A stretch of DNA of 64,000 nt from Sordaria brevicollis (taxonomy: Eukaryota > Ascomycota > Sordariomycetes > Sordariales > Sordariaceae), in the NCBI GenBank assembly GCA_033439795.1, contig JAUTDP010000001.1:4836001-4900000 (forward strand), written 5' to 3'. Under the pieces are notes generated by a model. The model saw nothing but the letters and a program-made list of their open reading frames with translations. It was not told the origin of the DNA and made no database searches. This document shows positions 1-13,398 of this stretch, piece after piece. Made by a program: the position numbers and the translations under genes. Position 1 is the first letter of the stretch. The number at the start of each line of letters is the position of its first letter.

Positions 1-147
1 ATCCGATCCGACTCGTCTCGTGCTCCAAGTTCTTCACACGCACTTAGTTCCAACGCCGAATTCGCCTTGCATTCGCACTCGACGTGCACACATCATCTGC
101 CTGGATCACCCAAGTCATCTGCACCTGTCCGTCTTACAATCAAGATC

Positions 148-3100
148 ATGGACCAGCAACAGCAGCCTCAAGGAGGCGTCCCTGGCCCTGCCGGCCGCAG
201 GCTCCATATCGCCCACCGCAGAAGCCCTTCGGAGCTGACCCCGTTGATGAGTATGTTCACAAACACAAACAGTATGTTGAGTTTCGCTATTGTTATCGCC
301 ATCGCCCATCGTATGCTATCGCGGCCCCCCTCTCTACCGCTTTTGCACTGGACTGGACCGTTCTTGGACGTGGCGAAAAGCTTCAGGCGCCAATGATTTC
401 ACCCCTGACCCGGGCATTGAACCTTCGTCCCATCGTGACCCCTCACCTCCCCTCAATTCGGTAAGATAGCTAACCTCCTATTCTTCTCCGTACAGTGGAA
501 CAGCTTGCCATCCAGCAGCAGATCGAACTCCTTCAGCAGCAGCAACAGCAAATTACAGCTCAGTATGCCAACCTCGGCATGCTTCCGGCCACCCAGCCTC
601 TGGGCCCTGGAGGATTCACCAACTTCCAGCCCATTGCCGGTTTGGCGCCCCAGGCGGGCTTTCAGTTCCCGGTCCAGCTGCAGCAGCAGCCGGCCTTAGC
701 TCCTCCTACACAACCACTCTCACATCGCCGTAATCAGTCGGCCATTCCAAACATGGGCATGGGGGGCCCGCCGCCTGCTCCCTCTGCCGGCGCCTCTGGT
801 TCGACGTTCGGCAACTTCCAGGATCCCACCCAGGGCCACGCCCGAGAGAACAGCACCGGCGGTCGTGGTGGCCGTGGTGGTGCCGGTGGCGGTCACCAGA
901 GAAGACATTCCTTGGCTCTGGCTGATGCCAAGAAGGCCGCCGAAATCGCCCAGCAAAAGCGCACGACTTCGACCTTCCAGTTCCCTGCTGCTCCGGCCCC
1001 CGGCTCCGAGAAGTCTGAGGATGAGGGAAAGACCACCCCGAGCACCACTCCTGCTCCGGCTGAGGGTCAGATGGCTCAGGGATCGTCCTTCCGTGGCGGC
1101 CGTGGCGGTCATGGCAGAAGCCAGAGCATGGCTGTAGGTGCCAATGGCCGTGGTGGCCGCGGAGGACACTTCTCTACCGACTCCATGGGCCAAGGCAGCG
1201 ACTTCTCTCGTCGTGGTCCTGGTGGCGGCCATGCCCGCACTGGTTCCCGCAACTTTGACGGCAACTGGAGGAACCAGAACCAGAACCAGGCTCAGGACCA
1301 GACTGCTGCCCTCCCTCAGAACCAGGGCGGCTTCCAGCCCGGTCACCGCAGCCGCGGCTCCGTGAGCCAGTCCATCTCCTCGATTGGATCGTTCCAGTAT
1401 CCTGGACAGCCTCAGCTGGTCCAGTTCCCTGGCCAGATGATGATGCCCCAGGTTTTTCCTGGCCAGCAACTCAACCCGATGCAGCTCAACCAGCTCCAGG
1501 CTCTTCAGCTTGCTCAGATGAACGGTCAGCCACTTACTGGTCTTGCCGCTAGCCAGCACGCTCCGCAAATGACTGCTCCTGGTCAGCAAAGCCAGCAGCA
1601 GCAACGTAAGACGCTTTTCACTCCTTACCTCCCCCAGGCTACTCTTCCCGCCCTCTTGGGTAACGGCCAGCTTGTTTCTGGTATTCTTCGCGTGAACAAG
1701 AAGAACAGAAGCGATGCCTACGTCTCAACCCAGGATGGCCTGCTTCCCGCCGACATCTTCATTTGCGGCAGCAAGGACCGCAACCGTGCTCTCGAAGGTG
1801 ATCTCGTTGCGGTTGAGCTGTTGGACGTTGGTGAAGTTTGGGCGCAGAAGCGTGAGAAGGAAGAAAAGAAGAAGCGTAAGGATATTACCGACACTCGTTC
1901 CGGCTCCATCAGTGGAGGTCAAAACACTGGTGATGACAATGGTAATGCTGAGGGAGGACTCCGCCGCCGTGGCAGTCTCCGTCAGCGTCCTACCCAGAAG
2001 AAGAACGATGACGTCGAAGTCGAAGGTCAGAGTCTTCTTTTGGTGGAGGAAGAGGAGATCAACGATGAGCAGCAACCCTTGTTCGCTGGTCATATCGTTG
2101 CTGTCATTGAGCGTGTTCCCGGCCAAATGTTCTCTGGTACCCTGGGCCTGCTCCGCCCGAGCAGCCAGGCCACCAAGGAGAAGCAGGAAGCTGAACGCGC
2201 AGCGAGGGACGGTGGCAACGGCCGCCAGCAAGACTCGCGCTCCCATGAGAAGCCTAAGATTGTTTGGTTCAAGCCCACGGACAAGCGTGTTCCTTTGATT
2301 GCTATCCCTACCGAGCAAGCCCCCAAGGATTTCGTGGAGAAGCACCAAGACTATGCGGACCAGATTTTCGTGGCTTGCATCAAGCGTTGGCCCATCACTT
2401 CTCTGCATCCTTTCGGTACCCTCGTTGAGAAGCTGGGCAAGATGGGTGATCTTAAGGTTGAGACCGATGCCCTCCTTCGTGACAACAACTTCGCGTCCGA
2501 CGAGTTTGCTGAGGCCGTCCTGCGTAACGTCAGCCAGCAAGATTGGTCGCTTGAAAGTGAGGACCAAGCTGCTCTTGCCGCTCGTCGTGATTTCCGTGGT
2601 GAAAATGTGTTCACTGTTGAGCTGGACGGCTCTGTCGAGCTTGGCAACGGTGTTCATTTCAAGCAGTTGCCTGACGGCAAGATCGAGATCGGTATTCACG
2701 TTCCCGATGTCGCCCACTTCGTCAAGCCCGGCTCACTTGTTGACCGCGAAGCCAAGAAGCGCGGCACCGCGGTCCATCTCGTCAACCGCTTCTGTGCCCT
2801 TCTCCCGCCCAAGCTGTCGAGCGAGCTCTGCACCCTCACTCCTGAGCAGGATCGCCTCACCTTCAGCGTTGTGTTCCACGTCAACCCCCAGACTGGCGCT
2901 GTGGCTGAAGGCGATACCTGGATCGGCAAGGGTATTGTCAAGAGCAACGGAAAGGTGTCGCTTAACCAGATCGATGAGGCCCTTTCCGGCAACAATGGAT
3001 TCTCCCATCCGTCCGTGAAGGCCATGGATATCCAGATTCTCAACGCTGTTGCCCAGAAGTTCCGCGAGGCCCGCTTGGGCGCTGGTGGCGAGCCCATTGC

Positions 3101-4506
3101 GCCTCTTCGTCTCCTTCAGCAACTGGATGATGAGAATATCCCGCCTAAGCATAACATCTTCGAGTCTAGCCAGGCCACCGAGCTTGTCGAAGAGCTTATG
3201 CACAAGGCCAACACCTATGTTGCTCAGCGTCTTGCGCAGGGATTGCCCGAGAAGGCTCTTCTGCGTAGACAGTCCGCTCCCAACTCGCGCCGTCTGCAAA
3301 CCATCGTTGACCGCATGACTGCTTTGGGCTATGACATTGACGCTACCAGCAGTGGTACCCTTCAGAACAGCTTGTTCAAGATCGAGGATTCCGACATTAG
3401 AAAGGGTATGGAGACCCTTCTCGTCAAGTCCATGCAGCGGGCCAAGTATTTCATTGCTGGCAAGACTGCCAGCCTCCTTTGGCCGCATTATGCCTTGAAC
3501 CTGCCCCTCTACACTCATTTCACTTACCCCACCAGGCGCTACGCCGATATTATTGTTCACCGTCAGCTTGAGGCTGTTCTTTCGGATGGAAAGATTGAAT
3601 ACACTGAGGACCTTGAGAACCTTGTCAAGACTGTTGAATCCTGCAACACAAAGAAGGATTCTGCGCAGAATGCTCAGGAACAGAGTGTTCACATTGAGTC
3701 CTGCCGTACTATGGATAAGAAGCGCCAGGAAGTCAATGGCGACCTCATTAGCGAGGGCATTGTCATCTGTGTGTACGAGTCCGCCTTCGACGTTCTCATT
3801 CCCGAGTGGGGCTTTGAGAAGCGCGTCCACTGCGACCAGCTTCCTCTGAAGAAGGCCGAGTTCAGAAAGGAGAAGAGAGTTCTTGAACTCTACTGGGAGA
3901 AGGGTGTCCCCAGCTCTGCCTATGTCCCTGAAGATGAGCGTCCCAAGGCCGCTGCTTCTCAGCGCATCTCCAACGCCCTCGCTGCGGCTCGTCAGGCGGA
4001 GGAGGCCGAACGCGCCAAGAAGGAACGCGAGGAAGCTGCCCGCAAGCAGATTGAGACTGGCACCGTCTCGCATGACGATGTCGACGCCCTGTTTGAGGAC
4101 GAGGACGACATTGAGGACAACGCCTCCGATATCACCGAGGCGATGGCCGGCGCATCTCTTGCCGAGCGCCCGACTCAGAGCGTCCCTGGCTCTCCTACTC
4201 AGTCTGCGGCTGAGACTGTCGGTACCCTCCACCGCACCCGGTCCGACTCCAAGGTGCCCGTCGGTGAGGCGCCGGAGGCTCGCTTGACCAACAAGGAGAA
4301 GTATTTGAAGCTCTTCAAGCTCCGCGAGGAGGGTGGCGAGTACATCCAGGATGTGACGGAGATGACCCGTGTGCCCGTCATTCTCAAGACCGACCTCACC
4401 AAGAGCCCGCCGTAAGTTTCAACTCCGTTCCCTCGTTACAAGATGCTCAACTAACCAATCGTCCAGGTGCCTGACTATCCGCTCCCTCAACCCCTATGCC
4501 CTTTAA
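148..4506 (+). CDS. gul-1: GUL-1, Ssd1-family RNA-binding protein with RNB fold
   Basis: Ssd1-type translational repressor that binds mRNAs for cell-wall proteins and is controlled by the NDR kinase (COT-1 in Neurospora). I join exons 148-250, 496-4411 and 4467-4506, giving 1352 residues. The first exon encodes a conserved Ssd1 N-terminus (GRRLHIAHRRSPSELTPLM). The 55-nt last intron (GTAAGT donor) adds a 13-residue tail and avoids a stop at 4413. Residues 35-400 are Gln/Gly-rich and disordered, with several NDR-kinase-type HxRxxS sites (for example HRRNQS near 111, QRRHS, HARTGS). Cold-shock-like beta-barrels follow from about residue 415, then an RNB domain from about 740. The RNB segment reads VELDGSVELGNGVHF, so the acidic DxDD cluster of active RNase II enzymes is missing, as known for Ssd1. 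ATG at 148 has a good context. Confidence in family is high; exact transcript ends are not visible. Confidence 0.95.
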
Positions 4507-7197
4507 AGATGTTGATGCTTTGGAAAATACGATGCATGGCGCTCAAGAACAGCTAGGGAATGGTTTAAGATGGCTCGTCTTACTGTCGTCATTTGGAATA
4601 TTGTTAAATATGTTGGAGGAACGGATGATGTGTGATGTGTTAGGAAGTAACGTCTCTCAAGATTGTTAAGCATAGTGTGTCCCTTGATTGTGGATATGGA
4701 TGGGTGTGGGCATCTCTTAATAGTTTGTTGGCTTAACTCTCGAAGCTGTTATATAAGATACAACATGGATAACACAGGTGGATGGAGGGCAAGTCTGTGA
4801 CAGAAAGGAAGTGTCTGTGCCGGCGTATGAAATATTGCCTGGCCTACTTTATAATGGCGTTTTTTTTTTCTTGATGTGCGATGAGCAACGTTTTGAGGAC
4901 GATCAAGATGACATCAACAGACGAACAGAGCGATGAATTAGGACTCATGAGCGAGGTGCGGGAAGATGGCGGGAAAGTATCTAGAAGATTGACTGGCTCA
5001 GTATTTTAGTAGAAAGAAAGCCTTGGATTCAAGTGTGAGAAAGTCGGTATGTGTCGTCGCCATCGCTTCCTCTATGCCAAGAGGTAGGTTTATATAAACA
5101 TGGTGTAATGCCAATACCCCCTTGAACTCGGCACCCCATCTTCTCCGTTTCCCTTGAACGTCTTTGTCACGATTCGGAACAATGACTTGGCATTACACTT
5201 GGACTTTTAAAATGTAGAACTAGGCTTGCGACGAAAACAAAAAGCCTTGGGAACCGGGTTAGAACAAGTCCGTGTACCCGAGCGTGATATCCTCAACCGA
5301 GCGCGAGGGGGAAAAGGGTTTGAAACGTGTTTGAGACCGTAACATTGAAGCGAAGCGACACCCCTACCCCGACTCGACAGCGCCGAGTGTTCGAGGTTTC
5401 ACCCCTTTTCATAGAGTATAAGTGGTGGATGTAACCTTTTGTCCTTTCCCCTACCTATAGAGGTATCCTAAGAATTGTCATTTCGAGCTGAATAGCACTC
5501 GTTAGAGATGAAGATGGAAATGGAAATGGAGAGATCCGAGCGCAAGCTTAACCTCAACTCATCTTTGTCATGCAACTACCTGCGATGATTGGTTCGGGAG
5601 CTCGGTTCGCCGTTCGAGGCTATATCAAGGTAACATGTTGCTTTATAATTCAGGCTGACCTTTTGTCTCCTTCGTCTTGAACAGTCTAGGTTGGGTGCAA
5701 TTGGAGTGAATCGAAAGGTAGAGTAGGACTGAAGCCAAGTAACCCAAGAAGGGCGGAGTGAAGAAATATTGAAGAAACAAAAGTCGAAACAACACCAAGA
5801 ATAGTTTGGCTAGGGGCTAATTCACTCGTTCATCGCATCTTCTCTTCTGGTCAAATCTTCACCATGGTGACTTGCCAAGACGACTTCACTTTGGCTGATT
5901 GTGTTAAGATGCGGGATTGAAGATTATACGAGCGTGGGTTTCATTTTTACTTGCCCGAAGCCAGAATGTTGGAACGAACCTCAGTTCAACTCGTCAAGCT
6001 TGCGCAAGAGATCTAAGCTTATTTATACTCCAGCTGCCACGAGGTGTCAGATACATATGCCATGTGAAAATGCAGCTTCGATAAAAATAACGACATCTAT
6101 ATTTTCTATTCAGGTAGTACGTACCTTTCCTCACTTCCCTTTCCGAAGCTCCTGTTACCAAACTCATGGAACCCCTGCCCCTGTCATCATGTCTCTAACT
6201 CCTGTGTACACTCCAAGATTGGTTTGATTGTTAGCGCGGTACTTCTATAGGTATCTGGACTTGTACGAAACCGAGTCACGATGGGAGAATATAGTTAATT
6301 GCTTCTGTAGAAAGCATTACGAAAGATTGACACGGTATAGTGACTTTCTTGAAATGCATAATCGAAATGAAATTATAGCTCAGTCCAAGAACAAAACCTC
6401 TCAATAAGGAATCTAAACGCCTGGAGACATCGACCCGAGGTATCGGGTTAACAAACAAACCAGTATTAGAATGCAAGTAACAAGATGTTTTAGGAGCAAC
6501 CGCATGCGCTTGTTCATACCACCCTAGATCCCCGGAACACTCAACAGCCGTTCGCCGCCGAGTGAAGCTATCTCCTTATTCTGCAGTAACTGTAGCGTGG
6601 AATGTCAATGTAGGTAGGGTCCAGGAACCCCGTATTACCATGATCCGGCTCCTTGGCAACTCTCTCACCAGGAACCGAGCACGTAGAGTCGCATCACAGC
6701 TTGTGCTCTTTTGGGTGCGTGTTTCCTTGAGGAAGTTTGGGATATGTCCATATAGAGCTGGCCGCGGCCCTCGTAGATTTGTTTCTCTTCCTTTTTCACT
6801 ACCCCATTCCATTCACTTTCACGATCACGATCGATCATCAACCCGGTGTTGTGTTTTGTGTTGCAGTTTATTCTTCTGTTCCATTCCTTTTACCCAAGCG
6901 CTGGTCTGCTTAACTTACTTTGCTGCTATCGTTCTCTCTCTCTCTCTTCGAGTTTTCTAACTGTCTCTTCAAGCCGTGTTCACCTTGAACCGACCATCAC
7001 CAAAGACCAGCGACCAACAGCCCTTTACTGTGGTTTTTCCCCTTATTACACTTGTAATATTTGGACAGGCACAAAGTCCATCCACGCACACAAGCACATA
7101 CGCCCGCATCTTCGTGGTTCGATACCGACCAAAAACGAGAATAGCAAACACATAGGAGCGCCTTGCCCATACCTACCTTGACGCCAACTCGTTCAAT
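4507..7197. other. Intergenic, 2.7 kb
   Basis: Begins with the presumed 3' UTR of gul-1 and ends with the 5' UTR of the Rds1-like gene, which includes a CT-rich stretch at about 6936-6951. The open frames inside (for example 5901-6227) have neither codon bias nor recognisable products. No tRNA or 5S rRNA was seen. Confidence 0.6.
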
Positions 7198-8239
7198 ATG
7201 CCTTCCTTCACCAAGACCCTCGGCTTGATCACGGCCGGCCTAGCGGCCCTGACCTCAGCTCTGCCCGCTGCCCCCAAGTTGACGGACAACCAAAACAAGA
7301 TCTACAGCCTCATGAAGCGCCAAAACGCCCAGGCCGCCGCCCTCGGCCTGACGGATGTGGATATCCTGCAATTGTATGTCCTCCTCTTTTCTCCCCTTGC
7401 GCCAGCCTCACAAAAGCTAACACAATCGCCTTTCTCTCAGCGCTCTCACGCTTGAGCTCCTCGAAGAGGCCTTCTACCGCGAAAGCTTCGCCAAGTTCCC
7501 CGCCGCCGACTTCACCGCCCTCGGGCTCTCCGAGTCTCAGATCAAGGACCTGCAAAGTATCGGCAGCACCGAGGAAGCGCACGTAATCCTGCTCCAGAGC
7601 GCCATCGCCGCCGCCAACGTGAAGCCCGTACAGGCCTGCACCTACAACTTTGCGGCTGTCGACTCCGCCGCCGCCATGGTCGCCACGGCCGCCGTGCTCG
7701 AGAACGTCGGCGTGTCGGCCTACCTGGGCGCGGCGCAGCTCGTGGCCGACGCGGGCATTTTGACCACCGCTGCGTCGATACTTTCCGTGGAATCACGTCA
7801 TCAGACCTTGATCAGAACCGCGGCGAAAGTGGTGGCCGTGCCGCAGGCCTTTGACACGCCTCTGTCTCCCAAGCAGGTGTTCAGCCTTGCGGCGCCCTTC
7901 ATCGCGAGCTGTCCCGAGGGAAGCAATCTGGTTTTGACGCCTTTTCCCCCGCTTATCATGGGCGGTAATGGACAGACGGTGGCAGTTGCGGGTTCGGAGG
8001 TCAAGCTGCAGAGCAGCGATGCGGCGGCGACGGCTAGCGCAAAGTTCTGCGCTTTCACCACGGGTGGCATCCCAGGCGGCACCTCCTTCACGGCGTTCGA
8101 TGCTGCTACCGGCGGGTGCGTGGTGCCGCAGGGTTTGCAGGGTGTGGTTTATGTGAACTTGGCGAGCGAGGGTCCGTTGACGGGCAAACTGACGGATGAT
8201 ATCATCGTGGCCGGTCCGATCGTAATGCAAGTGTCGTGA
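7198..8239 (+). CDS. Secreted Rds1-like ferritin-domain protein
   Basis: Two exons, 7198-7373 and 7441-8239, are joined by a 67-nt intron (GTATGT donor, TTTCTCTCAG acceptor). They encode 324 residues. The N-terminus is a typical signal peptide (Lys, hydrophobic core LGLITAGLAALTSA, then a Pro-rich cleavage region), so the product is probably secreted or cell-wall associated. The rest is Ala-rich and helical, with segments such as LELLEEAFYRESFAKF and a C-terminal beta-rich part. This resembles the ferritin-like (Ferritin_2) fold of fungal Rds1 and sexual-development or stress-induced proteins. The biochemical role of that family is not established, and I see no convincing complete di-iron ligand set. 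It is the first gene downstream of gul-1 and lies 3.7 kb upstream of am, on the same strand. Family assignment is moderately sure; function is not claimed. Confidence 0.82.
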
Positions 8240-11200
8240 AAATGAGGCTGGAGGGAAGCGTTCGGTTGGTGTCTGTTTGTAATCGTGATGTCAGCAAGTT
8301 GTTTTTTGGTATTTTTGGTAGTTTGAGGGGCAAAGAGCAGTTAGAAACAATTTGGAGAGCAACGATTGCATATTCAATTCTTCCACAGATCTTCAATAGT
8401 ACATATTTCGTACGTGACAAAATTCGCCTTTGCGAGGATTGGGAAATCCCGTCAATTCGGCTTGGCTCGCTGACTTCATGATTTTGCGACAAGCGGTGCC
8501 TGTTTCGTTTGGTTCGCAAGGGAACCCCGCTCTCCCCAAATTACCGACTCGAAAAGAAGGCCTTTCCAAGGTTTCTGAGACGAAGTTGCTGACCACTCGA
8601 CTCAACTGTGTGGTAAGAGCGATCCGAAGTGAGAAGGTGCGGTGCAAGCCAATTGCTGTGCTGCTCTTACTTTGACCGTCAATGACGAAACTGTGAAAGT
8701 AGTAGGTAGATCAGAAAAGCCAAGCGAACAACATCCAGCTTGGTTTGGCCACGCCCGCAGAGGGCAGGCTCTCAAACAAAAAGGAGTTGGCAAACTGGCA
8801 AACCGAAGTCATCACATTGTCTTTCAGTTTACAAAACACACCTCGGCATCTGGTTTGGTGATATTCGTGATCGCCGACGGCCGCCCAGGCGCCCACAGCC
8901 TCCGCGTGGAGGCGAGTCAATCATTCAAAACGTAAACCATTGACAATCGCATAGACGGTTGGGTGGATAGTAATAAAGTACGAACTGGGAGCGGAGATGG
9001 GTATCCGTCTCGGATACAACACGCCGGCAGCTACCAGTGGAAGCTCAGTGCCAAGGTCATGTCGGCCCGTATATAGCGCCCAGATTTGAGATAAGGTCGC
9101 AGCGGATATTGAGCGCGGGTGAAGCTTCACTCTGCTGCAAGTGCTCGCAGCAGCGCCGGAGAGCCGCGTTGGCCGCTCGGAGATGAACTCTTGGTGCCGC
9201 TAGCCCCGAATCCTCGCATGGGCAAGCGGTCGTGTCTAGCGCCGGGATAGCCCCTGGACCATCGGGAGAAATAGGATGTGAAGAAGCTTGTTTCCACTTC
9301 ACGGGTGGCCTCTTTTTCGTGAGTCGGAATCCTTCTCATTTCGGCGCCACGTAAGAGCAAGCTTGTGCCGCGCTAGGAATGGACCTGTTAGTCGTCGTAT
9401 ATGCCGAAACAAGCCATCCGACGAAAGGCGCTAGATATTCGAGACCGAGAGAGAAAAAAAAAGAGTCGAGCTGAGAAACTGCCACACCGGAGAGAGCAGA
9501 TCTACACCCGAGGCTGCTCCGAAACCGTACTCGGCGAGGTTTCGCACCCTCTGTTCTTCGATCGTCAAGATTTCGGCATGTCGAGACTTTTTGAATTTCG
9601 GTCACTTCTTCGAATGGTTGCTGGCTGAATGACTCGGCGTGACTTGAACTGTGGTGTGCCTCTTCTGCCCAGACTTTTCCCGCGCGCGTTGTCGATGGTG
9701 AAGAGTATTTATCTAGTTCTCGCCGACACGGTCCGCAGCCCGTGATAGTGGCGGAGATACACCACAATCTCGTTATCTTTGTCTCCCTTCTGCTGCCCCT
9801 CCGTTCACTGATAAGCTCATGCAAGGCTGAAGAATATTGCTGGAGTTGACAGGGACCCTGAATCATTCTCTTGCATCCCAGGAAAGGAAGGTGGGGGTGC
9901 CAGACAAGGATGTATACTTGGGAATGCATTCGGACCAAAGTCAGCGACGGCGACGAGTGCATGGCAAGCAAGGGCCCTTGCTCACCAGGGCGGTTTCGGA
10001 CTGCAACCTGTCAGTGCCTCCCAAACTGGCTGATCAAACAGACCAATGGCAAATATCAATTCGTGAGCGAAAGGACAAATCGAGTCTGATTCTGTCTCGT
10101 TTCGTCCAATGAAACCCCTCGTACTGCAACAGCGTTACAGACAATGGCAGCTTGCGGCGACACACGCGACCTGCGAGGTCGGAGAGTGGGAGTGCTCCTA
10201 CCTACTGGACGGACGGCGGTAGCGACTCCGACGCGGGCGTGGGAGATGAGTGGGCGAGTTTGGGGTTTTCGCTCAACTTGGCATTGATCCGTGTTCCGAT
10301 CTTTCCCTAGAGAGAACGGCTCAAAGGACAGGGTGGCATTGGGTGGTTCGCCAAAAGAGCTCCAACCCCTGCAAAACTGAATGGAGCCAGACAGAGCGAA
10401 ACCACTTGGTAAAAAGCTTATGTGAAAAGTCGCTGAATGCTCGAGGCGGCCAATCAACGCTCTATGATAAGACAACGGACGATCTATGCGTGCTGTGGCG
10501 CCCGGCGTGGAGCTCGCCGATGTTAGTCCCTGGCCTGCCATGTCTTGATTCAGGACAGGGAACCGCATTTTCCTCGCTTTTCACTTCTTGCTTGAGAGAT
10601 GCCAAAATGTCGCGCAACGAGTAGGATATTGGCAGGATGAATGGGTGCCTAGCGCTGACGATGAACAGAGTTTCATCGACGATTCCATTGCACTTTGAAA
10701 TTACATCCTGTTTGGCACATTATCCGGATATAGTCTTAGTGTGGCCTATCAACTTGATGGCGTTTAGACACTATTTAGCTCTATCGATAGACTAAAAACT
10801 TGGCCGACCTCGGAGCTCTGATAAGACTGATGACGTTCACTCGGCCACAGTTCATGACACCCCAAATTCCCAAAGTCTGTCTATGAGAGAGCCAATCCTA
10901 CACTACACGACCCGCCCACCCAGCTGCTTGGTCAAGGGAAGGGAGGGTTCAATGAGCTGAGATATCCCACGCGTATAGACAGATGTGGGTGAGAAAAGAT
11001 GGTTGAAAGATTTTCACCCCGAAAAAAAAAAAGGCCGCGTCTCGCTCGTCTCTCGCGCGGCATGACGATGCTGTGGGGGGGCAGATTGTCGCAGAGAACG
11101 TTTGTGATGGAGTTTCTAGACGGCATGTATCGCGTTCGTCGATATGCAATCCGCACTGCCGGTTCAGACCACATCTGCCAATCTGGAGAGCGACATTCGG

Positions 11201-11754
11201 ATGCATCTGATATTGCTGAGCCCAGACGGCACCAAATCCCGCTTGGAGCGCACCAATTGGCGGCCAAGTACACAGTGATAGACTAGACAGGGGCCGATCC
11301 CGGCTGAACCCCACCATGCCCGAGTGCCCCCCATGGGCTCCACGCGCCGACCCATTCCTCAATGGCATTCTGCGGCTGGGATTGTTCGCGGGCTGCAACG
11401 CGGGATTTGAATGCCGCCTGGAAAAACGTACAGGCGAGACAGGGACTGTCATGGTTTCATGCTCGCCTCCAGGTCGCTCCATGTTCGGAGGACGGGGCAG
11501 GGACTAGGGACGAGGAGATCGAGGGGGGGATCGAAAAAAAGGCTTCGATAGGCCGGGGCCGGGATGTGCTTCGCTTTTGCTGGGAATTCGTCCCATCCTG
11601 ACAACAACCTCGTACCTCCGCCGTGGGCCCCTCCGTCTCCCGCCCGTAGTCTCGTCTCGCCGAGTCGAGGTCTCCTCCCTCAGGCCGGCTCCTCCCCAAG
11701 CCTCCAAGGTTACCTCTTGCTTCCTTCCCCCGGTCGCCCCCCAGCTGTCTCTTG
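8240..11754. other. Long intergenic region upstream of am
   Basis: About 3.5 kb without a supported gene. Open frames on both strands are short, overlapping and without typical codon bias. In N. crassa the am gene is known to depend on distant upstream elements about 1.4 kb and 2-3 kb before the gene (URSam alpha and beta). This region is in the right place for both, and a CCAAT box lies at the expected distance (listed separately). Confidence 0.6.
10450..10456 (+). promoter_or_regulatory. CCAAT box, candidate URSam-alpha core
   Basis: CCAATCA lies 1451 nt before the am start codon. In N. crassa an upstream element about 1.4 kb from am works through a CCAAT pentanucleotide bound by the AAB/HAP complex. 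Sequence and distance both fit. Function here is inferred from that published case. Confidence 0.5.
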
Positions 11755-11760
11755 TATAAA
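11755..11760 (+). promoter_or_regulatory. TATA box of am
   Basis: TATAAA lies 146 nt before the am ATG and is followed by a pyrimidine-rich leader. It is the only good TATA element near the gene. The start site was not measured. Confidence 0.5.
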
Positions 11761-11900
11761 ACCTTTTCCTTCCCTCCTCCAGAGAGCATCAGCTCCCTCT
11801 TTGTCTTCGTTCTCTTGCGCATCCATCTTGCCCTCCCACCAAGCCCAACTTTATCGATACCCGGTGGTTTATCCATTACTTTATTTTTATACCCTTCAAA

Positions 11901-13398
<1,498 letters not shown>

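Noticed and set aside
2733..4232. 499-codon open frame antisense to gul-1
   Set aside because: Shadow of the strongly coding strand; the translation is low in conserved features and rich in Leu/Val/Gly runs.
5901..6227. 108-codon open frame between gul-1 and the Rds1-like gene
   Set aside because: Composition and codon use do not look coding; no splice extension found.
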